The notes beneath the pieces are model-generated. The model saw nothing but the letters and a program-made list of their open reading frames with translations. It did no database searches and was not told the origin of the DNA. A stretch of DNA of 47,435 nt from Gammaproteobacteria bacterium (GTDB lineage: Bacteria > Pseudomonadota > Gammaproteobacteria > Pseudomonadales > Pseudohongiellaceae). Both the position numbers and the translations under genes were made by a program. Shown here in pieces: positions 1-9,839 of this stretch. The DNA lies in contig JAQWQD010000060.1 in the NCBI GenBank assembly GCA_029244985.1, positions 1 to 47,435 on the forward strand. The letters run 5' to 3'. How positions within the stretch are numbered: the stretch's first letter is position 1; every line of letters begins with the position of its first letter.

Positions 1-1403
1 CCATCATAGACAGAAAGCTCTAGCATCTTTGGATCAATCATGATCATCCTGACCTGCTCGGGCGTAGATTTAAATAGCAGACTAAGAATCATCGCGTTGA
101 TACCAACGGACTTACCGGAACCTGTGGTTCCAGCAACTAACAAGTGCGGCATCTTGGCGAGATCAACGATGACCGGCTTGCCTACGATGTCATGACCAAG
201 AGCCATGCTAAGGGTTGAGCTAGCTCGATCAAATTCTGTAGAAGAAAGCACCTGGCTCAATTGAATTATCTCGCGTTTTTCATTAGGGATTTCTATACCT
301 ATAACCGTTTTACCAGGTATCACCTCAACTACCCTCACTGAAATCACAGCGAGGGAGCGAGCTAAATCTTTTACTAAATTACTAATCCGACTGACCTTAA
401 CCCCTGGCGCTGGTTGTACTTCGAACCGTGTAATCACCGGCCCAGGATTAACAGCAGTTACTTCAATCTCGATCCCAAAGTCCTTTAATTTTAATTCCAG
501 CAATTTCGACATGGCTTCAAGGGATTCTTTCGAAAATCCAGAATCATTGGTTTCTTGCCACGCATCGAGTAAGCCAATGGCTGGTAGCTCCTTGATAGAG
601 GAAGCCGTAAATAAAGTACCTTGCCTTTCTTTTTCGACTCTAAGGCTTTTAGTAAGCTTCTTCTTCGACAGTGCTTTGATCGTTGGAGGGACGCGCTTTT
701 TTTCTTTTTCGATATGGATATCGAGCACTTTCTTCCTGGTCTCCAAACGCTCTTTAGTGGCGCGATCCTGTTTCTTATTATCTATCCATTTCTGAAACTT
801 AATTACTATCCAAGAGCTACTAGATATAGTCCAAGCTCCAACTCTATCGATTACCTTCAGCCAAGAAATAGTTGCAGTAATAGTTAAACCAAATAAAAAG
901 ATAGCGAATAACAGCAAGGTGGAGCCTAAAGCTGCTAGGACAGGAGTACTCAGATCAATTACCAGGGAACCCACCACTCCTCCCGCCAAATAAGATAGGT
1001 CTTCTGTAATTTCAAAATGCAAAGTAGCCAACCCACAGGCTGAAATAATTAGCAAGACAAAACCAAGAGATCTCAACCCAAAAAGTGGCCAAGAAAATGC
1101 GGATTCAAGCTGAGATTCTCTAAATGAAGTATAAACCTTATAGCTAAGCAAGGCGGGAAAGCTATACGCCAAATAACCAAGCAAGTGGAGTAAAATATCA
1201 GCAATCCAAGCACCATAAACCCCGACTGAGTTATTAATGAGATCCCCACTACCCGTAGTGGTAAACCCAGGATCATTGGGTGAATAGCTGAACAAGGCAA
1301 TTAATAAAAAAAGTGCCAACAAAAAATAAACAATCAAAGTACCTTCGCGCACCAGTCGCTGCATAAGTGTTCTTATCTCAGTCTTCTGATCTGATTTCAA
1401 CAT
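1..1403 (-). CDS. ftsK: DNA translocase FtsK, partial (N-terminal 467 codons; 3' end outside window)
   Basis: FtsK pumps chromosomal DNA through the closing septum and activates XerCD at dif. Reading the minus strand from the ATG at 1401-1403 gives an N-terminus with several hydrophobic segments (about residues 22-42, then more between 60 and 190), as expected of the FtsK membrane anchor. A charged linker rich in Lys and Glu follows. The motor domain then begins, with Walker A GTTGSGKS at about residues 424-431 and the Walker B strand MIMIDPKMLELS near the window edge. The linker is short, as in Pseudomonas, unlike the very long E. coli linker. The rest of the ATPase and the gamma domain lie beyond base 1. 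It is divergent from trxB, with no lrp between them. Identification is secure. Confidence 0.97.
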   Translation of the reverse strand, partial: MLKSDQKTEIRTLMQRLVREGTLIVYFLLALFLLIALFSYSPNDPGFTTTGSGDLINNSVGVYGAWIADILLHLLGYLAYSFPALLSYKVYTSFRESQLESAFSWPLFGLRSLGFVLLIISACGLATLHFEITEDLSYLAGGVVGSLVIDLSTPVLAALGSTLLLFAIFLFGLTITATISWLKVIDRVGAWTISSSSWIVIKFQKWIDNKKQDRATKERLETRKKVLDIHIEKEKKRVPPTIKALSKKKLTKSLRVEKERQGTLFTASSIKELPAIGLLDAWQETNDSGFSKESLEAMSKLLELKLKDFGIEIEVTAVNPGPVITRFEVQPAPGVKVSRISNLVKDLARSLAVISVRVVEVIPGKTVIGIEIPNEKREIIQLSQVLSSTEFDRASSTLSMALGHDIVGKPVIVDLAKMPHLLVAGTTGSGKSVGINAMILSLLFKSTPEQVRMIMIDPKMLELSVYD

Positions 1404-1444
1404 GCCATATTCTTCAATTTATTCAATAACTTGGAAACATATTT

Positions 1445-1480
1445 TAGAATCAATTCTAGTTTGGTTAGAGTGCGATTCAA
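1445..1480 (-). promoter_or_regulatory. Candidate ftsK promoter with an overlapping palindrome
   Basis: On the minus strand, TTGAAT (1475-1480) and TAGAAT (1453-1458) are separated by 16 bases, a reasonable sigma-70 layout about 45 bases upstream of the ftsK start. The -10 hexamer is one arm of a 14-bp palindrome, TAGAAT-CA-ATTCTA (1445-1458), so a repressor could sit on it. The regulator is unknown. The call is from pattern only. Confidence 0.4.
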
Positions 1481-1661
1481 GGGATTCGTTCAGAATTCTT
1501 CAGTATATTTAATTCTACACTGAGGTTATCGGGCAAGAAGCACAGAAAATAAGGAACTAAAGGCGAATAATGTTACTTAAATCAGTAGAATAGAGCTCAG
1601 AGTTTAAATGTAGAAAAAATACCATTAGATAAAAAAGCAGCAAGCAATCAACCCTTTTTAG

Positions 1662-2621
<960 letters not shown>

Positions 2622-2631
2622 TGGTTAGCTC

Positions 2632-3390
2632 ATGCCCCTACCCTGGCTCGAAGAAAAAGAGATTAGATTTCCCCCGGTTGAGATGGCGTTAGATGAACCA
2701 AATGGCTTACTGGCAGCGGGAGGTCAGCTAAGTCCTGAATGGCTACTTTGCGCTTATCGCCAAGGAATTTTTCCATGGTTTGAAGCTGGTCAACCAATAC
2801 TATGGTGGTCTCCCAATCCCAGACTTGTATTAACACCTAAGACGCTGAAGATATCGAAAAGCCTTAAGAAGCTGCTCAAAAAACATAACTACCAGTTTTC
2901 TTTTGATACTAGCTTTACTGCAGTGATACATCATTGTGCTGAGCCCAGGCGCCAAGGAGATGGCACGTGGATAACAAAAGAGATGCAAGCTGCTTATATC
3001 GCACTTCATGAACAAGGTTACGCTCACTCGGTGGAAATTTGGTCTGATGGAGCCCTTGTAGGCGGGCTTTATGGTGTAGCTTTAGGTAAGGTTTTTTTCG
3101 GCGAGTCTATGTTTAGCAAAAGAAATAATACCTCAAAGCTAGCTCTTGTATATCTGACCAAGCAACTAGAACTCTGGGATTTTGAATTAATCGACTGCCA
3201 GGTTTCTAGTGATCACTTATTTACACTTGGCGCTCTCGAAATACCCAGAACCGAATTCCTTGAAAAAATAAATGCATTTGTGCAACAGGAGCCTCATGAA
3301 GTTAATTACGAAGAAAAAGACAACAGCCAAGGCATAATAGGAAACTGGTCGCAACGAATCGATCGAGTAATACTGCAGCATGAATACTAA
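2632..3390 (+). CDS. aat: Leucyl/phenylalanyl-tRNA--protein transferase
   Basis: Aat adds Leu or Phe from aminoacyl-tRNA to proteins starting with Lys or Arg. This creates a primary N-degron recognised by ClpS and degraded by ClpAP. The 252-residue product carries the family signature GIFPWF...[10 protein letters not shown] (about residues 45-64), then FGESMFS and the CQ...HL.(S/T)LGA region near the C-terminus, all standard for the family. It follows trxB by 10 bases, and its last codons overlap the start of bpt (3380) by 11 bases, so translation is probably coupled. The functional partners clpA and clpS lie 1-4 kb downstream. Confidence 0.96.
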   Translation: MPLPWLEEKEIRFPPVEMALDEPNGLLAAGGQLSPEWLLCAYRQGIFPWFEAGQPILWWSPNPRLVLTPKTLKISKSLKKLLKKHNYQFSFDTSFTAVIHHCAEPRRQGDGTWITKEMQAAYIALHEQGYAHSVEIWSDGALVGGLYGVALGKVFFGESMFSKRNNTSKLALVYLTKQLELWDFELIDCQVSSDHLFTLGALEIPRTEFLEKINAFVQQEPHEVNYEEKDNSQGIIGNWSQRIDRVILQHEY

Positions 3391-4099
3391 CTCTAAAATA
3401 ATTAGCTCAGTAAAATTGTTTCGCACTTCGCCACACCCCTGCAGTTATAAGGAAAATCAACGAGCGGCTACAGTGTTTGTTGATCCAGATTTGGCGATCG
3501 ATAAGTCACTAAATAGCAAATTAAGTGATCTAGGCTACCGCCGCAGTGGCGCCCATTTGTATCGGCCCGATTGCGATTTATGCAGTGCCTGTATTTCCTG
3601 TCGGGTGCCTGTCGACTTTTATCACTTTAAGCGCTCCCAACAGAGAATATTAACTAATAATAAGGACCTGGAAGTCGTTGAGAAAAATGATCTCACTTGC
3701 GATGAGTCCTTTTCATTATATGAACGCTATATCAACAATCGTCATTCTGATGGAGATATGTATCCAGCTACACCAGAGCAATTCGAAGCCTTCATAAAAA
3801 CCAAAACAGTCGATACTCGCTTCTACCTGTTTTATCGAGACACCAAATTGTTAGCAGTCAGTGTTACGGACGTTTTAGAACACGGTCTATCAGCTGTATA
3901 CACTTTTTTTGACCCAGCCGAACCCAAAAGATCCCTAGGAATTCATGCGATTCTTCACCAAATGAGTAAAGCAAAAGAATTCGGCCTCCCGTATCTATTC
4001 CTAGGTTATTGGATAAAAAACTGCCAAAAAATGGAATACAAAAGCCTTTTCCGGCCAATGGAAATGCTGGTAGATGGAAACTGGATAGTGGTTAAATAG
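3380..4099 (+). CDS. bpt: Aspartate/glutamate leucyltransferase (Bpt, ATE-like)
   Basis: Bpt transfers Leu from leucyl-tRNA to N-terminal Asp or Glu, feeding the same ClpS/ClpAP N-degron route as Aat. The 239-residue protein begins with the family's Cys-containing N-terminal region (PHPCSY near residue 18), followed by the CDLC..CISCR cysteine cluster (about 63-73). It has the ATE C-terminal block with [16 protein letters not shown] and LGYWI...C.KMEYK. The length matches the proteobacterial Bpt family. Its reading frame overlaps the end of aat by 11 bases. Older annotations call this family arginyl-tRNA--protein transferase; the leucyl specificity is inferred from family membership. Confidence 0.94.
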   Translation: MNTNSKIISSVKLFRTSPHPCSYKENQRAATVFVDPDLAIDKSLNSKLSDLGYRRSGAHLYRPDCDLCSACISCRVPVDFYHFKRSQQRILTNNKDLEVVEKNDLTCDESFSLYERYINNRHSDGDMYPATPEQFEAFIKTKTVDTRFYLFYRDTKLLAVSVTDVLEHGLSAVYTFFDPAEPKRSLGIHAILHQMSKAKEFGLPYLFLGYWIKNCQKMEYKSLFRPMEMLVDGNWIVVK

Positions 4100-4125
4100 A
4101 TCGCTTATTTTTGACCTGCTTCGCT

Positions 4126-4154
4126 TTGCTTCTCGGCCTAAATTCCGGCACAAT
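4126..4154 (+). promoter_or_regulatory. Candidate infA promoter with GC-rich discriminator
   Basis: TTGCTT (4126-4131) and CACAAT (4149-4154) are separated by 17 bases and are followed at once by a GC-rich stretch (gcggccgc). GC-rich discriminators are typical of stringently controlled promoters of translation genes, which would suit infA. An alternative -35 (TTGACC at 4111) has no good partner. This is pattern inference only. Confidence 0.4.
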
Positions 4155-4184
4155 GCGGCCGCTGTATAACGATAGAGGATTCTT

Positions 4185-4403
4185 ATGGCCAAAGAAGATC
4201 AAATTGAAATGGAGGGAGAGGTGGTTGACACCCTTCCTAATACGATGTTTCGCGTAAAGTTAGAGAACGGGCATGTTGTTACAGCTCATATCTCGGGAAA
4301 AATGCGGAAAAATTATATACGGATATTAACTGGAGACCAAGTCAGGGTAGAGCTTACCCCTTATGATTTAACCAAAGGCAGAATCACTTACCGCGCTAGA
4401 TAA
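4185..4403 (+). CDS. infA: Translation initiation factor IF-1
   Basis: IF-1 is a single OB-fold that occupies the ribosomal A site during initiation. The 72-residue product has the canonical length and signatures: [11 protein letters not shown] at the start, [38 protein letters not shown], and GRITYR at the C-terminus. An AGAGGA ribosome site lies 8 bases before the ATG. It is separated from bpt by 85 bases that hold a plausible promoter. It converges on clpA, as in E. coli and Pseudomonas. Confidence 0.98.
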   Translation: MAKEDQIEMEGEVVDTLPNTMFRVKLENGHVVTAHISGKMRKNYIRILTGDQVRVELTPYDLTKGRITYRAR

Positions 4404-4430
4404 GCCGCTGAATTTCTCAAGTGTTGATGG

Positions 4431-4463
4431 TTGAAAAAGAGAGCTAGCTCTTAGTTCTAGCTC
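4431..4463 (-). terminator. Intrinsic terminator of clpA, spanning its stop codon
   Basis: Read on the minus strand, GAGCTAG (4463-4457), a 9-base loop and CTAGCTC (4447-4441) form a 7-bp stem followed by TCTTTTTC. The hairpin contains the clpA stop codon (TAG, 4446-4444), so the last three or four clpA codons form part of the terminator. On the plus strand, for infA, the tail is less T-rich, so efficient termination is predicted mainly for clpA. Confidence 0.6.
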
Positions 4464-6744
4464 TGCTTAATTCCTTTCCCTCTTGCCTCTTTCGCTTTGT
4501 TATTTCGAGCTTAATGTCCTTGTCAACAGCCGCGACAAATACGTCACCACCATTGTCAGCAAGTCTCCCAAACAGAATATCCTCAGCTAGAGCCTTTTTC
4601 AGTTTTTCTTGAATTAGGCGTGCCATGGGCCTCGCACCCATAGATTCACTGTAGCCGTGTTCAACAAACCAATCTACTGCGCTTTCATCAACATGTATTT
4701 GAACGTTCTTTTCATCTAGCTGAACTTGGAGATTAACTAAAAATTTATCAATCACTGTACGGATTGTTGCAGGAGTCAAAGCTCCAAATTGTACAATAGC
4801 ATCTAAACGATTTCTGAATTCAGGTGTAAAAGCTTTTTTGATAATTTCCATTCCATCGGCACTATGATCTTGTTCCGTAAACCCTATTGACGATCGAGAC
4901 ATTTCCTGTGCTCCAGCGTTAGTCGTCATTACAAGGATGACATTTCGGAAATCTGCTTTACGACCGTTATTATCAGTTAGTGTTCCGTGATCCATAACCT
5001 GCAACAGCAAATTAAAAACATCTGGATGTGCTTTTTCTATTTCATCCAATAACAATACACAATGAGGGGTCTTTGTAATCGCTTCCGTCATTAAGCCACC
5101 CTGATCGAAACCAACGTAACCTGGAGGGGCTCCAATCAATCGTGAGACCGTATGCCGTTCCATATATTCAGACATATCAAACCGCACTAACTCTATGCCC
5201 ATAATTTTCGCAAGTTGACGACTGACCTCCGTCTTACCAACGCCTGTTGGGCCGGAGAATAGGAAGGATCCAATAGGTTGCTCACCTTCATTGAGGCCTG
5301 CTCTAGAAAGTTTAATGGCGGTAGCAAGAGTATCAATCGCTTTGTCCTGGCCAAAGACAACCATTCTTAAATTAACATCTAAATTCTTCAGTGCATCAAT
5401 ATCAGAATTGGAAACGTGCTTCGGTGGAATTTTTGCAATAGCCGCTACGACTTTTTCCATGTCTGTTACTTGAATTAGTTTTTTGCGTTTGCTCACAGGC
5501 TGCAATCTTTGAAAGGCTCCAGCTTCGTCAATAACGTCGATCGCTTTGTCGGGCATATAACGATCATTAATATAACGATCCGCCAACTCTGAGGCAGCTT
5601 TTAAGGAACGATCGCTATAGCGCAAATCATGATGCTCCTCAAAACGCGATTTAAGTCCTTTCAAAATCCGGTAAGTAGTATCGACATCAGGTTCATTAAC
5701 ATCGACTTTTTGAAACCGGCGAGATAACGCACGATCTTTTTCAAAGATGCCTCTGTATTCTTGATAAGTTGTAGAGCCGATACAGCGCAAATGACCTGAA
5801 GTGAGTACGGGCTTCAATAAGTTTGAGGCATCCATCACACCTCCGGATGCAGCTCCGGCTCCTATTATTGTGTGGATCTCATCGATAAAAAGAATTGCAT
5901 GCTCATTTTTCTTTAGTTGCGCCAATAACGCCTTGAAGCGCTTTTCAAAATCACCGCGATACTTTGTCCCGGCTAACAGAGCCCCTAGATCTAACGAATA
6001 AATGACGCTCCCTTTTAAGACTTCTGGAACATTCTCTTCAACAATCAGCTTTGCCAAACCTTCAGCTACTGCTGTCTTACCAACACCAGATTCGCCTACT
6101 AGCAACGGGTTATTTTTTCGCCTACGAGAAAGAACTTGTACAACGCGAATCACCTCATCTTCCCTGCCAATCAGTGGATCTATCCGACCACACTCGGCCT
6201 CTGCATTGAGGTTTGTCGCAAAACTATCCAAAGGGTTAGCTGGAGAGTCTACAACTGATTCTTCCTCTTGCTGATCAGTGGAAGAATCATCATTGTCAAT
6301 ATGACCTGGAATTTTTGAAATGCCGTGAGTAATAAAGTTAACGATATCAATCCTCGAAACGTCTTGTTGTTTCAGAAAATAGACAGCCTGACTTTCTTGC
6401 TCACTAAATATGGCGACTAAAACATTTGCACCGGTAACTTCTCTTTTACCTGAGGATTGCACATGGAATACTGCACGTTGCAACACACGCTGAAACCCCA
6501 ATGTTGGCTGCGTCTCGCGGGTAGCTTCAGATTCAGGTATTAGCGGCGTTGTGGTATCAACAAATTCTGCCAACTCATCACGTAATTGACCTAAATCACA
6601 ATCACAAGAAAGTAGCACAGTAGAGGCTACTTCATTATCAAGTAATGCCAATAAAAGATGTTCTACGGTCATAAACTCATGGCGCTTCTTTCGCGCACTT
6701 TTAAACGCGTAATTTAATGTTACTTCTAGATCTTTACTCAGCAT
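4444..6744 (-). CDS. clpA: ATP-dependent Clp protease ATP-binding subunit ClpA
   Basis: ClpA is the AAA+ unfoldase that feeds ClpP. At 766 residues it is full length. Residues 1-145 form the Clp N-domain that binds ClpS. D1 has Walker A GESGVGKT at 217-224 and Walker B LFIDE at 285-289. D2 has Walker A GPTGVGKT at 498-505 and Walker B LLLDE at 564-568. The ClpP-docking loop IGF is at 620-622. clpS lies 77 bases upstream on the same strand, the classical adaptor-unfoldase pair. Together with aat and bpt about 1-2 kb away, this puts degron makers, adaptor and unfoldase in one neighbourhood. clpP is not in the window. Confidence 0.97.
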   Translation of the reverse strand: MLSKDLEVTLNYAFKSARKKRHEFMTVEHLLLALLDNEVASTVLLSCDCDLGQLRDELAEFVDTTTPLIPESEATRETQPTLGFQRVLQRAVFHVQSSGKREVTGANVLVAIFSEQESQAVYFLKQQDVSRIDIVNFITHGISKIPGHIDNDDSSTDQQEEESVVDSPANPLDSFATNLNAEAECGRIDPLIGREDEVIRVVQVLSRRRKNNPLLVGESGVGKTAVAEGLAKLIVEENVPEVLKGSVIYSLDLGALLAGTKYRGDFEKRFKALLAQLKKNEHAILFIDEIHTIIGAGAASGGVMDASNLLKPVLTSGHLRCIGSTTYQEYRGIFEKDRALSRRFQKVDVNEPDVDTTYRILKGLKSRFEEHHDLRYSDRSLKAASELADRYINDRYMPDKAIDVIDEAGAFQRLQPVSKRKKLIQVTDMEKVVAAIAKIPPKHVSNSDIDALKNLDVNLRMVVFGQDKAIDTLATAIKLSRAGLNEGEQPIGSFLFSGPTGVGKTEVSRQLAKIMGIELVRFDMSEYMERHTVSRLIGAPPGYVGFDQGGLMTEAITKTPHCVLLLDEIEKAHPDVFNLLLQVMDHGTLTDNNGRKADFRNVILVMTTNAGAQEMSRSSIGFTEQDHSADGMEIIKKAFTPEFRNRLDAIVQFGALTPATIRTVIDKFLVNLQVQLDEKNVQIHVDESAVDWFVEHGYSESMGARPMARLIQEKLKKALAEDILFGRLADNGGDVFVAAVDKDIKLEITKRKRQEGKELSRARTKS

Positions 6745-6821
6745 ATCTCGCCCTAGGTATTAGAAAACATCGATCCTTACTTTTTAAACCTTAACCTTAA
6801 TCACTTTTTCCTGCAGAAAAC

Positions 6822-7205
6822 CTACCTATCCACTTCAACAGAACAAAGAAGCGGCTGCTCACACTCTCTCGAATAATCGTTCACCTGTGCAGATTTAGTT
6901 TCGGCAACGTCCTTGCTGTAAACACCACATACGCCCTTTCCCTCTGTATGAACCTTTAGCATTACTTGAGTTGCTTTCTCTACATTCAAATCAAAAAAGG
7001 AACGCAGCACCTCGACGACAAAGTCCATAGGGGTGTAGTCATCATTAATAAGAATAACCTTGTAAAGCGGTGGCTGTTTTAGTTTGGGCTTTTCAGTTGT
7101 CGCCGCAAAACCGGTGCTCTGATCATCATCACCTTGAGAAACTGTAGGGCGCGCGGGTAATTTTGTCATCTTTACGTTTCGTCGATGCTTGTTGTTCATA
7201 ACCAT
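6822..7205 (-). CDS. clpS: ATP-dependent Clp protease adaptor ClpS
   Basis: ClpS binds proteins with N-terminal Leu, Phe, Tyr or Trp and delivers them to ClpA. The core is recognisable: [20 protein letters not shown] followed by the helix region, with [24 protein letters not shown] near the C-terminus. The [10 protein letters not shown] loop forms the N-degron pocket. The ORF is 127 residues, longer than E. coli ClpS (106), because of a polar N-terminal extension. A start at the internal ATG of MTKLPARP (7169) is possible, and neither start has a strong ribosome site. It lies immediately upstream of clpA and is divergent from cspD. Confidence 0.94.
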   Translation of the reverse strand: MVMNNKHRRNVKMTKLPARPTVSQGDDDQSTGFAATTEKPKLKQPPLYKVILINDDYTPMDFVVEVLRSFFDLNVEKATQVMLKVHTEGKGVCGVYSKDVAETKSAQVNDYSRECEQPLLCSVEVDR

Positions 7206-7401
7206 TGAAAAACCAGAAAATCAAATATAGTGTCACTGCGGTCAGTAATATTTTGCGTTAGTTTCTATGCTATGAAAAGCCTTTTATCTGGCATAGAGGT
7301 TTCGATAAATATTCGTACAATTATACTCGGAAATAAGACCATTTTTGTGGATTTCAAGTACATACAATAGTTCTAAAGCATCTAAAAGCAGGCAGGAGAC
7401 T

Positions 7402-7430
7402 TTGACATTGATTCATTGATGGTGTATAGC
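7402..7430 (+). promoter_or_regulatory. Strong sigma-70-like promoter for cspD
   Basis: A perfect -35 TTGACA (7402-7407) is separated by 17 bases from TATAGC (7425-7430), giving a predicted start near 7437 and a 5' leader of about 55 bases before the cspD ATG at 7492. It is the best promoter match in the left half of the window. On the opposite strand the TATAAT at 7325-7320 may serve clpS, but it lacks a good -35. Confidence 0.6.
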
Positions 7431-7491
7431 ATCGATTAGTGATACAACCGCACCCAAAATATTGAATAATAATAAGTACGGAGTGATTGCA

Positions 7492-7791
7492 ATGAGTACC
7501 GGGCAAGTAAAATGGTTCAATAATGCTAAGGGGTTTGGCTTTATTTTACCTGATGACGGTGGTGATGATTTATTCGCTCACTATTCTTCAATCGGAATGG
7601 AAGGATACAAAACCCTCAAGGCCGGACAATTAGTATCATTTGATACAATTCAAGGGCCAAAAGGATTGCATGCAGCTAATATACAATCGCTTCCAGAACG
7701 ACTCCAGGAAAAAGTAGATGATGCCGAAGAAGTCGAAGAGCAAACCGCGGAGTCTTCAATAAAAGAAGAAACGATTGCTGACTCCGAGTAA
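7492..7791 (+). CDS. cspD: Cold-shock-domain protein, CspD type with acidic tail
   Basis: This small OB-fold protein binds single-stranded nucleic acid. CspD of E. coli inhibits replication in stationary phase. The cold-shock domain fills residues 1-68, with RNP1-like VKWFNNAKGFGFI and RNP2-like DLFAHYSSI. The start is set at ATG 7492, because GGAG lies 8 bases upstream and family members begin just before TGQVKWFN; an upstream in-frame TTG (7462) would add an unlikely extension. At 99 residues it is longer than E. coli CspD (74) because of an acidic, low-complexity C-terminal tail rich in Glu and Asp. It is divergent from clpS, the usual CspD-ClpS-ClpA context. Confidence 0.93.
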   Translation: MSTGQVKWFNNAKGFGFILPDDGGDDLFAHYSSIGMEGYKTLKAGQLVSFDTIQGPKGLHAANIQSLPERLQEKVDDAEEVEEQTAESSIKEETIADSE

Positions 7792-7906
7792 GAGCTAAAG
7801 CTTTAGGCAAACTGGCACCAAACTCTTAAACGATTTTAATGCGCGAACTAGATACGTGAGGCTCGCTTATGGCTGTTAGTCAAAGCATTTTCCTGGCATC
7901 GAAGTA

Positions 7907-8449
7907 ATGTCTAAGTTGCTGCTTTTTAACAAACCGTTCGGTGTGCTCTCCCAATTTACCGGAGAAGAGAATCAAAAAACTCTTTCCAGTTATATTTTCC
8001 AGAAAAAGTTCTATGCAGCCGGCAGATTAGATAAGGATTCTGAAGGACTCCTGCTACTGACCAATGATGGCAAACTGCAGCAAAGAATCGCTGACCCCGT
8101 CTTTACTACTGGCAAGACCTATATAGCTCAAGTTGATGGACTAATTACTGATGCTGCCATTGACAAACTTCAGAGTGGTATAAAACTCAAAGACGGCATA
8201 ACCCGACCTGCCCAAGCTAGTAAAATCGATGAACCCGCGACTCTCTGGGACCGAGACCCCCCTATTCGATTTCGCGCAAATATACCCACTAGCTGGTTAA
8301 AAATCACACTATATGAGGGGAAAAATCGGCAGGTGAGACGCATGACTGCCGCCGCTGGATTTCCTACATTACGCTTAGTCCGAATTGCAATCGGGTCCTG
8401 GGACCTTAATGGCCTAGAACCAGGTCATTACCTAGAGTGCGAAGCTTAG
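7907..8449 (+). CDS. rluE: 23S rRNA pseudouridine synthase, RluE family
   Basis: RluE isomerises uridine 2457 of 23S rRNA (E. coli numbering). The 180-residue protein lacks an S4 domain, as RluE does. It has the catalytic motif GRLDKDSEGLLLLTNDG around residues 42-58, whose first Asp is the nucleophile. The KTY.AQV.G strand and the C-terminal EGKNRQVRRMTAAAGFPTLRLVR.AIG block are typical of the RsuA/RluB/RluE group. Its stop overlaps the end of moaE by 4 bases, so the two are convergent with no space for a terminator between them. Assignment to RluE rather than RluF or RsuA rests on the short, S4-less form. Confidence 0.92.
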   Translation: MSKLLLFNKPFGVLSQFTGEENQKTLSSYIFQKKFYAAGRLDKDSEGLLLLTNDGKLQQRIADPVFTTGKTYIAQVDGLITDAAIDKLQSGIKLKDGITRPAQASKIDEPATLWDRDPPIRFRANIPTSWLKITLYEGKNRQVRRMTAAAGFPTLRLVRIAIGSWDLNGLEPGHYLECEA

Positions 8450-8913
8450 CGAGCTCGCCAACTGTCCATGGCGTCTGTATCCGAAACCCTACTTTCAACC
8501 CATTCGCTATTTAGCTTTGAACTTTGCTTTTTCCAAAACGGAGCTTCGCTTTTTAAGTGATCCATAATAAATTGAGCTGCGTCAAATGCGTTTTGCCGAT
8601 GCGCACTAGAAGTACCTAAAAATACAATTTGGTCTGAAGGTTTAAGCTCGCCGATTCGATGTATAATCCGTGTCCCAAGTAATGTCCATTTGTCATTTGC
8701 TTTACCGATAATTGCTTGGAGGCTTTTTTCTGTCATTCCAGGATAATGTTCCAAATATAACGATTTGACAGGCTCCACGTTTTGATTATCGAGGTTGTAG
8801 ATTTCTCGAACGAGCCCAGTAAAGATGACAATCGCACCAGCATCTCCTGCTTTTATTTTTAGCAGCTTATATTCCTTACCAACATCAAAATCTTCTTTTT
8901 GTATGCTAATCAT
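8446..8913 (-). CDS. moaE: Molybdopterin synthase catalytic subunit MoaE
   Basis: With the thiocarboxylated MoaD, MoaE inserts the dithiolene sulfurs into cyclic pyranopterin. Family hallmarks are present: GAIVIFTGLVR, LYLEHYPGMTEK, IIHRIGEL.P.DQIVFLGTSSAHR, FDAAQFIMD.LKSEAPFWKK with the catalytic Lys, and WVE. The start is uncertain. ATG 8913 gives 155 residues, close to E. coli MoaE (150). A TTG at 8958 sits just 4 bases after an AGGAGG that also encodes the MoaD Gly-Gly tail, and would add 15 residues. The ATG is preferred for length. It is the last gene of the moaC-moaD-moaE unit. Confidence 0.94.
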   Translation of the reverse strand: MISIQKEDFDVGKEYKLLKIKAGDAGAIVIFTGLVREIYNLDNQNVEPVKSLYLEHYPGMTEKSLQAIIGKANDKWTLLGTRIIHRIGELKPSDQIVFLGTSSAHRQNAFDAAQFIMDHLKSEAPFWKKQSSKLNSEWVESRVSDTDAMDSWRAR

Positions 8914-8958
8914 TATGGATTCGAATGGTTTGCTTGGAAGCTCATAGAGTTGGCTCAA

Positions 8959-9222
8959 CTAGCCTCCTGTCATTGGCGGAAAGAAAGCCACTTCATCATC
9001 TTGGGAAAGCTTGTAATCCAAGTCTACGATAACTGTTTGATTTACTGCTACCAGTATTTTTTTACTGGAATCCATAACCGATTTAAATGAAGGGTTTATA
9101 AATTGCAGATGCTCAATTAGATCTTCGATGCTCGAAACCCCTTCAGGCAGCATTAGTTGCTCTTCTGCTTTATTGAGCCGTTCGCGAACACTTGCAAAAT
9201 AGTGGATTTTAATTATAGCCAT
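8959..9222 (-). CDS. moaD: Molybdopterin synthase sulfur-carrier subunit MoaD
   Basis: MoaD is a ubiquitin-fold protein whose C-terminal Gly-Gly is adenylated and converted to a thiocarboxylate, the sulfur donor for molybdopterin. The 87-residue product starts with the strand IKIHYFASVRE and ends with FPPMTGG, the defining tail. It lies 5 bases after moaC and directly before moaE on the same strand, so subunit stoichiometry is probably set by coupling. moaA, moeB and the later insertion genes are not in the window. Confidence 0.94.
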   Translation of the reverse strand: MAIIKIHYFASVRERLNKAEEQLMLPEGVSSIEDLIEHLQFINPSFKSVMDSSKKILVAVNQTVIVDLDYKLSQDDEVAFFPPMTGG

Positions 9223-9227
9223 AGCAT

Positions 9228-9707
9228 CTATACCACTTTCTTATAATGACCGCTGCGGCCACCTTGCTTTTCTAGCAAGCTTATATCGCCAATAGTCATT
9301 CCTTTATCAACGGCTTTGCACATATCGTAGATAGTCAATGCAGACACTGATACCGCCGTAAGCGCTTCCATCTCAACACCCGTAGGCCCATTAACTTTGC
9401 AGATGGCCTCAATGATTACTCGGCTACTCTCGCTGTCAAGGTTCATGACAACCTCCACCGAAGTCAACATCAGCGGATGGCAGAGCGGAATGAGTTGGGA
9501 GCAATTTTTAGCTGCCTGAATACCAGCAATTCGGGCTACGGAGAGGACATCTCCTTTTTTGTGGCCGCCTTCAGCAATGAGTTTAAGGGTATCACATGCC
9601 ATAGCCACTTCGCCTTTAGCGATGGCAACCCTTTGAGTTGACGTCTTCTCTCCGACATCAACCATCATGGCATTTCCATACTTGTCTAAGTGCGTTAATT
9701 TACTCAT
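9228..9707 (-). CDS. moaC: Cyclic pyranopterin monophosphate synthase MoaC
   Basis: MoaC converts the MoaA product (3',8-cyclo-7,8-dihydro-GTP) to cPMP, the first stable molybdenum-cofactor intermediate. The protein carries [39 protein letters not shown] and [33 protein letters not shown], all diagnostic. The start is taken at ATG 9707, giving 159 residues and matching the E. coli N-terminus. A GTG 15 bases further upstream is the alternative. It is the first gene of the moaCDE cluster and is divergent from the nudJ remnant. Confidence 0.95.
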   Translation of the reverse strand: MSKLTHLDKYGNAMMVDVGEKTSTQRVAIAKGEVAMACDTLKLIAEGGHKKGDVLSVARIAGIQAAKNCSQLIPLCHPLMLTSVEVVMNLDSESSRVIIEAICKVNGPTGVEMEALTAVSVSALTIYDMCKAVDKGMTIGDISLLEKQGGRSGHYKKVV

Positions 9708-9839
9708 GAGCCGATTATCCACTTTTATTGCTTCTAGCTAAAGTCGTCAATATACAATACAACTTAGCTAAAGCTTTTATAAAATTGCCCAAAAAACTAA
9801 TTAATGATTAGAATCGCTCTTTTGTAGAGTTTGATAGTG

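Noticed and set aside
8446..8958. Longer moaE start at TTG 8958
   Set aside because: The AGGAGG before it is only 4 bases away and is dictated by the MoaD Gly-Gly codons; the resulting 15-residue extension is not typical of MoaE. Kept as an alternative only.
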